A DNA stretch of 64,000 nt from CAZTQN01 sp964615765 (GTDB taxonomy: Bacteria; Planctomycetota; Phycisphaerae; Phycisphaerales; UBA1924), in the NCBI GenBank assembly GCA_964615765.1, contig CAZTQN010000004.1:1-64000 (forward strand), written 5' to 3'. The position numbers and the translations under genes were made by a program. Positions 8,674 through 15,798 of the stretch are shown here, one piece after another; within the stretch, counting starts at the first letter, position 1; every line of letters starts with the position of its first letter. The notes beneath the pieces were generated by a model. The model had not been told where the DNA came from and made no database searches. It saw nothing but the letters and a program-made list of their open reading frames with translations.

Positions 8674-9165
8674 ATGTCGACGACCAATACGCCCGCGCCC
8701 CGCAGCACGCCCATCGCCGCGGGAGATGTTGTTCCGGACTTCGCGCTGCAGACGCAGGATCGGCAGGAATGGCGGCTGTCGGAGGCGGTGAAGCAGGGCG
8801 ATGTGGTGCTGGCGCTGTTCCCGTTCGCGTTCACGGGCGTGTGCGGGACGGAGATGAAGTGCATCACGAAGGACCTGGCGGACTGGAAGAAAAAGGGCGC
8901 GAGCGTGGTCGGGCTGTCGTGCGACTCGCCGTTCACGCTCAAGGCGTGGGCGCAGGCGGAGGGGTTGCAGCACACGCTGCTGAGCGATCAGCACCGGACG
9001 GTGACCAAGGCGCTGGGGCTGTACTGGGGCGACATGAACACGACGCAGCGCGGGACGGTGGTGATTCCCAAGTCCGCCGACGGCGTGGCGCGGGCGAAGT
9101 TCGTGGAAGCGCGGCAGCCGGGCAACGCGATGGCGTGGGACAAGGTGCTGTCGATGATCGCGTGA
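8674..9165 (+). CDS. peroxiredoxin / redoxin-family protein
   Basis: This 163-aa thioredoxin-fold peroxidase of the AhpC-TSA/AhpE group reduces hydroperoxides. The peroxidatic Cys is in FPFAFTGVCGTEMKCITKD; the usual PxxxTxxC becomes PFAFTGVC. VVGLSCDSPFTLKAWAQAEG and LLSDQHRTVTKALGLY follow. The C-terminus is AKFVEARQPGNAMAWDKVL. The start at 8674 is set by GAGGAG 8 nt upstream. In the integrated state the 3' half of the chimeric wHTH frame of the element runs antisense through this gene. It is the last host gene left of the dif-like site. Confidence 0.9.
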   Translation: MSTTNTPAPRSTPIAAGDVVPDFALQTQDRQEWRLSEAVKQGDVVLALFPFAFTGVCGTEMKCITKDLADWKKKGASVVGLSCDSPFTLKAWAQAEGLQHTLLSDQHRTVTKALGLYWGDMNTTQRGTVVIPKSADGVARAKFVEARQPGNAMAWDKVLSMIA

Positions 9166-9191
9166 GTCGGGTTGGGTTGGATGGTGACGGT

Positions 9192-9218
9192 CCCGGGCCG
9201 GTTGGCGGCCCGGGCTTT
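9192..9218 (+). terminator. terminator after the peroxiredoxin gene
   Basis: The perfect 9-bp stem CCCGGGCCG / CGGCCCGGG with a 5-nt loop is followed by CTTTGG, 27 nt past the stop and between the gene and the left dif-like site. Confidence 0.6.
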
Positions 9219-9283
9219 GGGGGTGGGTGGACGGGCCGGATTCGGGCCCTGAATCGGGCCTGAGGGGGCCTCTGGCGGGCCCT

Positions 9284-9311
9284 GTTTGACATAATACATA
9301 TTCTCGGACGT
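9284..9311 (+). other. left attachment site, dif-like (attL)
   Basis: This is a 28-bp site with the 11-6-11 layout of XerCD targets. The left arm GTTTGACATAA matches the E. coli XerD arm (reverse strand ATTTAACATAA) at 9 of 11 positions. The core is TACATA. The right arm TTCTCGGACGT is diverged. The second copy at 23833 has the opposite pattern: a diverged left arm and a good right arm. This is what crossover in the core between a chromosomal dif and a weaker phage site would leave. Confidence 0.85.
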
Positions 9312-9711
9312 GCGAAAGCGGTGGGGGATTCTGCCCCAAATCGGCCGCGTCTTCGCTTTGAGGCTTCGTTGCAGGGGCCGCGGAGCTCGCAACACCCGTT
9401 GCCGCGGTGCCGGCCGGCTTGAGCTCAAGTACACTCGCGCTCACCTGCGGGGCCCCTTTGACGTGATTCAGCGTGTACACGTTCACGCCGTCGCGGTCTC
9501 TATCGACGCTGAGGAAGCCCAAGGTCTCAAGTTCTCGGGTGTGGCGTCCGATGACGCCCGGCTCCATGCCGAGGTGCCGGGCGATGTCTCGCATGCTCGC
9601 TTTTGCTCGCCGATCCGGGCCCGCTCGCTCCGTCAACAGTCGCATGACCCGAGCTGCGCCGAGCCCTGAGAGCTGGCTCATTTGCTCGCTGGTCAGAAAG
9701 TCGATCGCCAC
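9295..9711 (-). CDS. winged-helix initiator/regulator, 5' part of a gene split by integration
   Basis: This is the first part (139 codons to the end of the core) of a gene interrupted by the attachment site. The GTG at 9711 has a strong AAGGAGG. Residues 10-30 are helical; residues 39-69 form a helix-turn-helix (SMRDIARHLGMEPGVIGRHT) with a wing to ~82 (VDRDRDGVNVYTLNHV), followed by an Ala-rich linker. This resembles N-termini of phage and plasmid replication initiators, and also MarR/GntR-type regulators. In the integrated state the frame runs past the site for 240 more codons, antisense to the peroxiredoxin gene, and stops at 8575. In the excised circle it would continue in frame into 23843-22866 (464 codons total). 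Palindrome copy 9389-9402 lies in the linker. Confidence 0.7.
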
Positions 9712-9765
9712 GCGGCCGCCTCCTTGCGTCCAGCGGGCCGGGCGGGTATCATGCACCGCACGCGA

Positions 9766-9822
9766 CACACTGCGGGTAGTGGTTGCCGCCAAGCAAGGCC
9801 ACTGCCCGTGCCTCACAGTGTG
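9766..9822. repeat. long imperfect inverted repeat before the split winged-helix gene
   Basis: The arms at 9766-9782 and 9799-9822 share CACACTG, GGG and AGTGG (reverse-complemented), with a 7-nt bulge in the right arm and a 16-nt loop. It lies in the 140-nt gap between the HTH gene ending at 9852 and the GTG at 9711. If the split gene is a replication initiator, this is the best origin candidate; it could also be an attenuator or a small-RNA hairpin. Confidence 0.5.
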
Positions 9823-9851
9823 GGCGCAACACGCCGCCGAGTCAAGTCGGC

Positions 9852-10301
9852 TCACTGACCGCCGCCCGGTGTCCCGGGCGGCGGTCGCGTTTTGGGCGTT
9901 GCCGGCCCGCCGTGCCCGCCTGGAGCGTCCGCGCGCGTCGGGGCACCCGACCCCGCCCCGACGTCGCCCGCGGGCTTCTGGCGGCGTCGGCGGGCTTGCC
10001 GCTTCGCGTACAGGCTCTCCGGGTCGAACTCGCCCCACCGGCGCCGGTAGACGTCCAGGCGGGCGACGTCGAGCAGGTTCACCAGCGTGATCCGATAGCC
10101 GCTGGGAAACGTAAAGCTCTCCACCCTCACCCGGCCCTGCCCCACCGCCTTCGAAACGGCCGCTTTGGAGACGCCGGTGAGGTGGTGCGCCCAACTGGGA
10201 ATGACGTACCCCGGCCGCTGGAGCAGCCAGGCGCGGAATCCGTTCACAACGTCGCGCCGCTCTTCCCTGCGGCGGTCCCGATCGCTGGGCAGAAACTGCA
10301 T
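9852..10301 (-). CDS. HTH DNA-binding protein of the element
   Basis: This is a 149-aa basic protein. Residues ~20-85 hold a helix-turn-helix and wing-like segment (HLTGVSKAAVSKAVGQGRV, then FPSGYRITLVNLLDVARLDVY). The C-terminus is Arg/Lys-rich, then Gly/Pro-rich and probably disordered. The same module (a GVx(R/K)AxVxKAV turn followed by an L-V-L strand and a leucine helix) ends the zinc-finger protein at 10722-11264, so the two look like paralogues. The ATG at 10301 follows TACCCC by 5 nt without a Shine-Dalgarno. It is divergent from the small membrane gene at 10409. It could be a regulator, an excision factor or the binder of the palindromic repeats. Confidence 0.7.
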   Translation of the reverse strand: MQFLPSDRDRRREERRDVVNGFRAWLLQRPGYVIPSWAHHLTGVSKAAVSKAVGQGRVRVESFTFPSGYRITLVNLLDVARLDVYRRRWGEFDPESLYAKRQARRRRQKPAGDVGAGSGAPTRADAPGGHGGPATPKTRPPPGTPGGGQ

Positions 10302-10306
10302 GCCGC

Positions 10307-10312
10307 GGGGTA
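10307..10312 (-). promoter_or_regulatory. -10-like TACCCC before the HTH gene
   Basis: TACCCC lies 5 nt before the ATG at 10301; the arrangement suits a leaderless mRNA. Confidence 0.35.
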
Positions 10313-10325
10313 TCGGGGAAACGTG

Positions 10326-10335
10326 AACACGTGTT
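10326..10335. promoter_or_regulatory. palindrome AACACGTGTT in a divergent promoter region
   Basis: A perfect 10-bp palindrome between the divergent genes at 10301 and 10409, about 14 nt upstream of the likely -10 of the HTH gene. Its half GTGTT is shared with the dispersed 14-bp repeats. It is an operator candidate. Confidence 0.4.
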
Positions 10336-10396
10336 GAGGTCGGAACTTCCGGCCCGCTGGTGATACCGCTCCGCGGCGGGCGGGCCGCACGCTGGG

Positions 10397-10402
10397 TAGG
10401 CT
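10397..10402 (+). promoter_or_regulatory. -10-like TAGGCT before the small membrane gene
   Basis: TAGGCT lies 6 nt before the ATG at 10409, with no Shine-Dalgarno sequence. Confidence 0.4.
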
Positions 10403-10408
10403 CTCCGG

Positions 10409-10756
10409 ATGCTCACCAAGCTCGAAAAAGTGTCCGTCACCGTCGCGGCGTGCTGTCTCGCTTTTCTGCCGTGGTTCATGGTCTACGTCACGATGAACGC
10501 CCTGAGCGCGCAGAATGACCACCATCTGCAAATGTTGAGAGCGGCGGTTGAAGAACAGGCGGGCCGCGCCAGCGCGGCGGCGGACCTTGAAGTTCAGGCC
10601 AGGGCCGAAGCTGGCTTCTTCGGCTTGTCCATCATCGTGCTGTATGTGATGGCAGCGTTCGGCCCGCTGTTGGCCGCGGCCCTTCTTTTGCCGGTGTGGA
10701 TGCCGGGGCTTCACGTGCGATTCAGCAGAACACTTCCAACGCCTCCCGCAAACTGA
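10409..10756 (+). CDS. small two-TM membrane protein of the element
   Basis: This 115-aa protein has two hydrophobic segments, ~9-29 (SVTVAACCLAFLPWFMVYV) and ~69-97 (FFGLSIIVLYVMAAFGPLLA), joined by a polar 40-residue loop that looks helical. It is the only plus-strand gene I accept in the element, so it is transcribed apart from the main gene string. Its 3' end overlaps the convergent zinc-finger gene by 35 nt. I do not recognise the family; size and topology would fit a holin, a superinfection-exclusion protein or a virion membrane protein. Confidence 0.65.
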   Translation: MLTKLEKVSVTVAACCLAFLPWFMVYVTMNALSAQNDHHLQMLRAAVEEQAGRASAAADLEVQARAEAGFFGLSIIVLYVMAAFGPLLAAALLLPVWMPGLHVRFSRTLPTPPAN

Positions 10757-11264
10757 CGAGCACGAGCTCCCGCCCGCCGGGCAGCTTGTGTCGGAGCTCC
10801 GTGAGGCGCTTCGCTTTGACCGCCTTGTGAATGGTCGCGCGGTTGACGCCGCACAAGTCGGCGAGCGTCGCCGGCGTCACGCTCCAGGGCGTGCGCGCCA
10901 TCACTTCGGCCAGGTCCTCGATCGCTTCACGCCGGCGGGCTTTGACTTCGGCCGCGGTGTACGGGTTGGCCAGCTGGGCGCGTGAGACGCGGAACGGGTG
11001 AACGCCCGCCCGGGTCGAGTCGAGCCGGGTCGCGACGGCGGAGCGCCGCGGCTTCGCCTGCGTCGCGGCGGGCTTCGCGGCGGCGGCGGCTTTGGCGGCG
11101 GCCCTCTTTGCGAAGGCCGCATGCCCCTGGGCGACCAGGCCTTTTGAACATGACCGATAGTGTTTTTGAGCGCTTGCCGCGTCGCGAAGGCGCCGCCCGC
11201 AATCGGGACACGTGAACCCGTTGGAGCCGCGGGCTTTGTTCTGCGGGGCGTTTTTGAAGCTCAT
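10722..11264 (-). CDS. C2HC zinc-finger / HTH DNA-binding protein
   Basis: This is a 180-aa protein. Residues 19-39 form a C-x2-C-x12-H-x3-C zinc-finger-like motif (CPDCGRRLRDAASAQKHYRSC in sense; ligands C19, C22, H35, C39). An Ala/Lys-rich linker follows, then residues ~125-178 with a helix-turn-helix (LADLCGVNRATIHKAVKAK) and the strand/helix ELVLVSLREALEVF. This C-terminal module resembles that of the 9852-10301 protein. The ATG at 11264 follows TACGAT by 7 nt; a GTG two codons upstream is less likely. The intergenic palindrome 11286-11299 lies just upstream, so this gene is a good candidate for autoregulation through that repeat. Confidence 0.75.
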   Translation of the reverse strand: MSFKNAPQNKARGSNGFTCPDCGRRLRDAASAQKHYRSCSKGLVAQGHAAFAKRAAAKAAAAAKPAATQAKPRRSAVATRLDSTRAGVHPFRVSRAQLANPYTAAEVKARRREAIEDLAEVMARTPWSVTPATLADLCGVNRATIHKAVKAKRLTELRHKLPGGRELVLVSLREALEVFC

Positions 11265-11271
11265 GGCCACG

Positions 11272-11277
11272 ATCGTA
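11272..11277 (-). promoter_or_regulatory. -10-like TACGAT before the zinc-finger/HTH gene
   Basis: TACGAT lies 7 nt before the ATG at 11264, beside a palindrome copy at 11286-11299 that would sit just upstream of the -10. Confidence 0.4.
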
Positions 11278-11301
11278 GCCCGCTGGCAACAGGTGTTGCG
11301 G

Positions 11302-12705
11302 TCACGGGTTGAAGTAGCGGCCGGATGCGATCATGGCGGCGTTTGTGTCGCGGATGAGCTGGGCGTACGCCTCCGCCAAGCCGAGCAGGCCCGGCGGGTT
11401 GCCCCATACCCACACGTCCCGCGTGCCGGCGTCGGCGCACTCCATGAGCGCTTCGCGCATGGCGGGCTGGTCGGCGAAACTGAGCCCGAGAGCGATCGAC
11501 GGCGCGACCCGCATCCCGAGCCCGCGGAGCGCCTTGGCGCGATCGATTAGAACCGCCTTGCCGACGCGGCCGGCGAGCAGCGGACCAGGCGGGCCGCTCG
11601 GGTAGAGCGCGGCCCAATCGGCCAGGTCGGGGCCGATGGTGTCGGTGAGCACTACGTGAGGCGCGGAGTAGTTGACAACGTTGGCATCCGTCAACAGCCC
11701 GCGGAACCCGTTCATCTGGTAGCCGAGTTGCGCCACTTCGCTTATGACCGGGTGCCGGCGTGAGTCGGTGAAGACGGCCCACTCGCCGCGGCGGGTGGCG
11801 GGCCAGAGCGCCGCCAGGGGCGCGAAGACGCCCTCACTGAGCGCGTGGATGTACGACGTCAGATACGCCGCGTCAATCAGGTGTTTTCGATCGGCGTTGC
11901 CAGGCTCTCGGATGTTCGTTGTGCCCGGGGCGGGGAACTCCGGGATCGGATCGCCGGCGAGCGTGGTTGTGCGCGTGGAGAGCCATTGGGAGAGGGTGTT
12001 GACGCCGTCGATGAGGTAGGTGTCTGCGCGAGGGTCGGCGAGCGTCGCGGGCCACATCGCCGCGCCGGGATTCGCGCCGCCGAGGTACGCGATGCCGGTC
12101 ACGTCGCCGATGGATTCGAAGTCGGTGTAGACGACGGCCGGCGGCGGGTAGCCCGTTTGCTGGTTGTCGAGCTCGAACGCGAGCGCCGACCAGTAGGCTT
12201 CGAACCAGGCCCGGCACGCCGCAACACCCGTTGCCGGAAACATGCTCATCCGGTTGGCGACCGCTTCGAACCCGGGAATCCGGTCGGCCGGGTCGCGGAC
12301 CAGGCTGAGCGGCGAATCGGCGGCGTTCGGGCCCACGATGGTGATGCCCCATCGAACCGGCTTGTCCGCTGGCCACTCCCCTTCAGCTGAGGCGCGGCCG
12401 ATCCAGTAGAGCAGTCGGCGCACGGTGTCGGCGGCGGCCGCCTCTGGAGCTCGAACCGCGCCAGGCTCAAACGTGCGGTTTGAGCCATCGACGTTGACCG
12501 CGTACCGCGTGTCCAGGCGGATCAGCGGGTAGACGTTGGGGATCGACCAAAGGCCCGCGGTCCAGAGCCACCCGTTTCCGTTGCCCGTGTCTTGAAGGTC
12601 TTCGTACCAGTAGGCCGGGAGCGGAGTCGCGGCGGCGCCGGCGGCCGGCCCGAGCTCGGGCACGATGCCGGCGAGCGCCGCCGCGGTCAACAGGTCGAGA
12701 CTCAT
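11302..12705 (-). CDS. TIM-barrel-like (glycoside-hydrolase-like) protein of the element
   Basis: This 467-aa protein is the last gene of the main minus-strand string. The pattern of repeated strand-helix units with acidic residues at strand ends (PPAVVYTDFESIGDVTGIAY, LKHLIDAAYLTSYIHAL-type helices, MRVAPSIALGLSFADQP, TRDVWVWGNPP) suggests a (beta/alpha)8 barrel such as a glycoside hydrolase. The family is not recognised. N-terminal residues 1-25 are Ala-rich and hydrophobic. Its ATG overlaps the stop of the 78-aa gene before it (ATGA). In a phage this could be a cell-wall or polysaccharide-degrading enzyme or a spike protein. Palindrome copy 12221-12234 encodes PATGVA. Confidence 0.65.
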   Translation of the reverse strand: MSLDLLTAAALAGIVPELGPAAGAAATPLPAYWYEDLQDTGNGNGWLWTAGLWSIPNVYPLIRLDTRYAVNVDGSNRTFEPGAVRAPEAAAADTVRRLLYWIGRASAEGEWPADKPVRWGITIVGPNAADSPLSLVRDPADRIPGFEAVANRMSMFPATGVAACRAWFEAYWSALAFELDNQQTGYPPPAVVYTDFESIGDVTGIAYLGGANPGAAMWPATLADPRADTYLIDGVNTLSQWLSTRTTTLAGDPIPEFPAPGTTNIREPGNADRKHLIDAAYLTSYIHALSEGVFAPLAALWPATRRGEWAVFTDSRRHPVISEVAQLGYQMNGFRGLLTDANVVNYSAPHVVLTDTIGPDLADWAALYPSGPPGPLLAGRVGKAVLIDRAKALRGLGMRVAPSIALGLSFADQPAMREALMECADAGTRDVWVWGNPPGLLGLAEAYAQLIRDTNAAMIASGRYFNP

Positions 12706-12938
12706 TCGAAAGATTTCCCATCGGTGAGCGTGGAGAAGACGGGGCCGCGTTCGGCTTCGTCAGCGCCGGCGGACGCGGCCGCCACCATTGCCGCCCAGCT
12801 GAGCGCGAGACACGGGCAGATATCGCCGTCGTCCACGTCGTCGCCGCGATCGCCGGCAACGGGTGTTGCCGATGCACGGGCGAGCATGCCGGCAACGCGG
12901 GTGTACACCTGCCGCGGCGTAGGGAGCTCTTCCCGCAC
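12702..12938 (-). CDS. small hypothetical protein of the element
   Basis: This 78-aa acidic protein has no recognised domain. The N-terminus (VREELPTPRQVYTRVAGMLA) looks like an amphipathic helix; the middle is Asp-rich (GDRGDDVDDGDIC), followed by a helix LALSWAAMVAAASAG. The GTG start at 12938 has GAGAGGG upstream, 11 nt after the stop of the preceding gene. It is coupled by ATGA to the downstream TIM-barrel gene. Palindrome copy 12856-12869 encodes ATPVA. Confidence 0.55.
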   Translation of the reverse strand: MREELPTPRQVYTRVAGMLARASATPVAGDRGDDVDDGDICPCLALSWAAMVAAASAGADEAERGPVFSTLTDGKSFE

Positions 12939-12949
12939 GGGCCGCCCTC

Positions 12950-13741
12950 TCAATCGCGGTTGAACTGGCCGCGGCTCCGCGTAGTGCCGGCGAACACATG
13001 CACCGCGCAATGCCCGTAGAGGTAGCGGTCAGCGCCGGGATCGTCTTCGCCGATGGTCCCCGGCGCGAGCACGAGCGCCACGTCCACCGAATCCGAGTCG
13101 CTGATGCGCCGGCCGAACGCACCGAAGTGTTTCGGCACCGACCATTTGAACGGCTGCGTGGCGGTGTACGAGCCGATGCACCAGTCCCGCACCCAGAGAT
13201 AAGAGCCCTGGTCGGCGTAGACGCCGGGCGTCGCCGGCGTCGGCGTCGCCGGGTTGGCGGTGAAGCCCGGGTAGTTGAACGGGAGCGCGTTGAGCCGCGT
13301 GTCCCACGTCTCGCCGTCCGGCTCTTGGATCGGGAGATTCTGGCCGATGACGATGGCGGCCCGCTGGCCGGCGACGTCGCCCCAGGCGACCGCATCGAGC
13401 GCGTAGGTGCCGGCGGTGTCGGCGCTCACCTGCGTGATCTCGATCGAGTTCACGTAGAGCTCTTGGCCAGGCTTCGGGCGGAGCCGGCCGAGCGTGATCC
13501 ACGCGCACTGGTCGGCCGCGACGGTGAAGTTTCGCGGGATCAGCAGTCTCGAGAACCCGTAGGAGATGACGTCAATCTCGGGGAGCTCGTCGATGAGCGG
13601 TTGCCGCTGGCTGGCACGTGCGCCGACGTCGGGCCGCGCCGCCTGAGCGGGTGCCCGATCGGTCGGGAGCGACGTCGGCGACGCGCCGAGCGTGACGCCG
13701 CGGCGAGCAAGAGCGGGGTTCGGGTGAGCGCGGCGGTTCAC
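12950..13741 (-). CDS. beta-rich protein, candidate virion protein
   Basis: This is a 263-aa protein. After ~55 residues of Pro/Arg/Ala-rich tail, the remainder is rich in predicted strands with aromatic and Gly turns (PRNFTVAADQCAWITLGRL, QELYVNSIEITQVSADTAGT, SYLWVRDWCIGSYTATQPF, VDVALVLAPGTIG). This is consistent with a jelly-roll or other beta-sandwich fold. It follows the two beta-rich genes at 13787 and 14321 in the same orientation. Of the possible GTG starts, 13741 has GGAG at 8-nt spacing; 13750 is the alternative. Palindrome copy 13755-13768 lies immediately upstream and may affect its expression. No homologue is recognised. Confidence 0.6.
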   Translation of the reverse strand: MNRRAHPNPALARRGVTLGASPTSLPTDRAPAQAARPDVGARASQRQPLIDELPEIDVISYGFSRLLIPRNFTVAADQCAWITLGRLRPKPGQELYVNSIEITQVSADTAGTYALDAVAWGDVAGQRAAIVIGQNLPIQEPDGETWDTRLNALPFNYPGFTANPATPTPATPGVYADQGSYLWVRDWCIGSYTATQPFKWSVPKHFGAFGRRISDSDSVDVALVLAPGTIGEDDPGADRYLYGHCAVHVFAGTTRSRGQFNRD

Positions 13742-13786
13742 GGTGAGCACTCCGGCAACTGGTGTTGCGGTGGACCAGGCCGGCGA

Positions 13787-14236
13787 TCAGCCGCGGAGCT
13801 TCTTGTAGCCCTTCAGCAGCAGCTGCGTTGTGATGCCGGCAACGCCGGTGCCGTTCGTCACTTGGAGCGTGATATTTCGCTTCACGGGCAAGCGCCACGG
13901 CTCCGTGAGGATCTCGTCCTGGTCGCCGTAGCCGCCCCAGAGCGGGAGCGGCGTCGGGGCGTCGAAAACAACCACGTCCGACAGCTGGAGCTGCGCGGTG
14001 ATGAGATACGCGCTCACGATGCCCGCGGGCGAAGTCACCGTGTTGTACGGGAGCGGTGTTCCGGTGGGGTTGCTGCCGTTCGTCGCGTTCAAGAACGCGA
14101 CGATTCGGTAGCTTGTGACGACGAACTCTGACCGCTGCACTTCCTTCGTTGCCTGCGGGGTCAGGTTGCCCACGCCGCCCACGGCGGAGAGCAGCATGCG
14201 AGAGGGAACAAAATTGTCGAAGTCCAGGTCCAGCAT
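13787..14236 (-). CDS. beta-rich protein, candidate small capsid/structural protein
   Basis: This 149-aa protein is dominated by predicted strands: EFVVTSYRIVAFLNATNGS, AGIVSAYLITAQLQLSDVVV, LPVKRNITLQVTNGTGVAG and TTQLLLKGYKKLRG. The N-terminal DFDNFVPSRMLLSAVGG segment is separate. Size and composition fit a single jelly-roll protein. The ATG at 14236 has GGAG 8 nt upstream. A strong hairpin (14272-14291) separates it from the upstream candidate capsid gene, so expression levels may differ. Function is inferred from context. Confidence 0.6.
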   Translation of the reverse strand: MLDLDFDNFVPSRMLLSAVGGVGNLTPQATKEVQRSEFVVTSYRIVAFLNATNGSNPTGTPLPYNTVTSPAGIVSAYLITAQLQLSDVVVFDAPTPLPLWGGYGDQDEILTEPWRLPVKRNITLQVTNGTGVAGITTQLLLKGYKKLRG

Positions 14237-14271
14237 GGGCGGCGCTCCAATGGTGAGAGTCGGAAAGCTCC

Positions 14272-14291
14272 CCGCGGCGTGTCCGCCGCGG
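14272..14291 (-). terminator. perfect hairpin between two candidate structural genes
   Basis: CCGCGGCG and CGCCGCGG form an 8-bp perfect stem with a 4-nt loop in the 84-nt gap between the genes at 14321 and 14236. In the direction of transcription it is followed by GGGGAGCTTTCC. It may be a partial terminator or an mRNA-stabilising structure after a highly expressed gene. Confidence 0.45.
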
Positions 14292-14320
14292 AGAACCCAT
14301 CAGAAAGGGCCGTGAGACGA

Positions 14321-14998
14321 TCAGCCGGCGGCGGCTTCGCGCGTCTGGTCGCAGATGAGCCGGCACACCATCCGCCCCGTGACGCCGGACGGCAGAGCGA
14401 TCGCGGCGGCGTAGGCCACTTCGACCTTGATCTGGTCTTCGGTGGTAACGTCGAAGGGGGCGATGAACCGGCGGATCGCGTTGGGCGTCGGAAGGCCGTT
14501 GGTGACGACGGCCGCCGCGGCGGCGGTCGCGATGGTGCCGCCGATAGCCGTCGCAACGTTCGGGCCGCCCCCCGCGGGGCACTGCTGGAGCCCGATGTCA
14601 TCCCACAGAATCCGCTCGCCGCTCCACAGGCGGATCGCGCCGCCACGGAGATACTGGTTGAGAGCCTGCGCCACGGTCAGGGCGCTGGCGTCCGCCACGC
14701 TGGCTTGGTCGTCGCCCACGGGCCAGACGTCGAACGTGATCCCGTGGATGCGCAGGATGCCGCTGGTCATCAGCTGCCCGGGCTGCGGGATGTTCGTCAC
14801 CTGAATGCCGGAGTTGCCCGCGTCCTGAAAGAACGTGAACAGCGTCTGTCCCGCCTGCGGGATGGTCTGCACCGAGTACTTGATCGCCTCACGAAACAGC
14901 ACTTCGCCTTCGCCGGCGAGAGCCTGCCCGCGGGCGCGGCGAACACGATCGACAGCCGGGGTCAAGCCGCGAGCCGCGGCGGTTTGGATCTGAGACAC
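14321..14998 (-). CDS. beta-rich protein, candidate major capsid protein
   Basis: This is a 225-aa protein. Residues ~25-120 alternate strands and turns (GEVLFREAIKYSVQTIPQAG, TLFTFFQDAGNSGIQVTNIP, LRIHGITFDVWPVGDD). A Gly/Ala helix-like part follows (GGTIATAAAAAVVTNG), then more strands (DVTTEDQIKVEVAYAAAIAL, GRMVCRLICDQT). The GTG at 14998 with AAAGGA is preferred to the upstream TTG. The gene is flanked by hairpins at 14272 and 15041, an arrangement often found around strongly expressed capsid genes. The capsid role is inference; sequence alone does not show the fold. Confidence 0.55.
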   Translation of the reverse strand: MSQIQTAAARGLTPAVDRVRRARGQALAGEGEVLFREAIKYSVQTIPQAGQTLFTFFQDAGNSGIQVTNIPQPGQLMTSGILRIHGITFDVWPVGDDQASVADASALTVAQALNQYLRGGAIRLWSGERILWDDIGLQQCPAGGGPNVATAIGGTIATAAAAAVVTNGLPTPNAIRRFIAPFDVTTEDQIKVEVAYAAAIALPSGVTGRMVCRLICDQTREAAAG

Positions 14999-15040
14999 TG
15001 TGAATCCTTTCAAGTGAGAGGCTGGTCCTGGTCCTTGGAG

Positions 15041-15061
15041 CCCGGCCCGCCGCGGGTCGGG
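15041..15061 (-). terminator. GC-rich hairpin upstream of the candidate capsid gene
   Basis: CCCGGCCCGC and GCGGGTCGGG pair with one mismatch. It lies in the 98-nt gap between the stop at 15097 and the GTG at 14998. Confidence 0.35.
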
Positions 15062-15096
15062 AGCTGAGGGTTTGAATCGCGGCGTCGGTGATGCGG

Positions 15097-15795
15097 TCAG
15101 TAGTCCGACTCGCCCGCCATGCTGTTCGTGTTGATGAACGCCCCGACGCCGGCGCCGGCCGGCAGAGCGCCGCGGTTCACGTCGGCAACCTGGGCGTAGA
15201 TGAACTCGCCCATGTCGTCACCGTCGCCGCCGGTGAGCGTCTTCGGAGCAACCTGCGGCACGACGCGGGAAGCCATGTCGAAGAGGACGTTCGTCGTCGA
15301 GCCGGCGAGCATCGCTTCCGCCGCCTTGCTCATCACCGCGCCGGCCCGCCCGCCGACCAGGCGGGCGGCGACTCGCGTCGGGACGTAGACCACAAGGCCG
15401 GCGGCGACCTTCGCGGCGAACCGCTTCCAGAGCGGAACCGAACCGCTCGCGTCGCGCAGCCAGGCCGGAGGGATGTAGTCGGGGAGCTTCGACGTCGCGG
15501 CAAAGCCGATCGCGCCGCCGACGCCGACAGTCGCGCCGCCCATCGCACCGCTGAGCAGGTCACGCACCAGGCCGCGGCCGCGGCCGCCGCCCCCCCCACT
15601 GCCGCGGCGCTTGGCGCGCAGCGTGCTGGGCGGGTTCGTGCGGGCACGGCGGGAACTCCGGCCGCGGCCCTTCGACTTCTTGCCGCCGCCGAACTGGGCG
15701 GCGAACTTCTTCCGCCAGGCGAGCTGGGCGGGCGAGGCGCGGCGCTTCTTCTTCGAGCCCCGCGGCGGATTCATAACGGCGAGCGTCGTGCTCAT
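15097..15795 (-). CDS. basic glycine-rich membrane-associated protein of the element
   Basis: This is a 232-aa protein. Residues 1-75 are extremely basic (GSKKKRRASPAQLAWRKKF, GGGKKSKGRGRSSRRAR) and probably bind DNA or RNA. Two hydrophobic Gly-zipper segments follow (~81-101 LSGAMGGATVGVGGAIGFAA; ~126-148), then an acidic tail ending SMAGESDY. A protein that has both a nucleic-acid-binding tail and membrane segments fits a virion component linking genome and inner membrane, but I know no named family. The ATG at 15795 has GAGGG at 7-nt spacing. Confidence 0.65.
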   Translation of the reverse strand: MSTTLAVMNPPRGSKKKRRASPAQLAWRKKFAAQFGGGKKSKGRGRSSRRARTNPPSTLRAKRRGSGGGGGRGRGLVRDLLSGAMGGATVGVGGAIGFAATSKLPDYIPPAWLRDASGSVPLWKRFAAKVAAGLVVYVPTRVAARLVGGRAGAVMSKAAEAMLAGSTTNVLFDMASRVVPQVAPKTLTGGDGDDMGEFIYAQVADVNRGALPAGAGVGAFINTNSMAGESDY

Positions 15796-15798
15796 GTA

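Noticed and set aside
8575..9283. Host-derived extension of the winged-helix frame as a real gene part
   Set aside because: The sequence is antisense to the peroxiredoxin gene with Arg/His/Pro-rich composition; it is open by chance after the integration junction.
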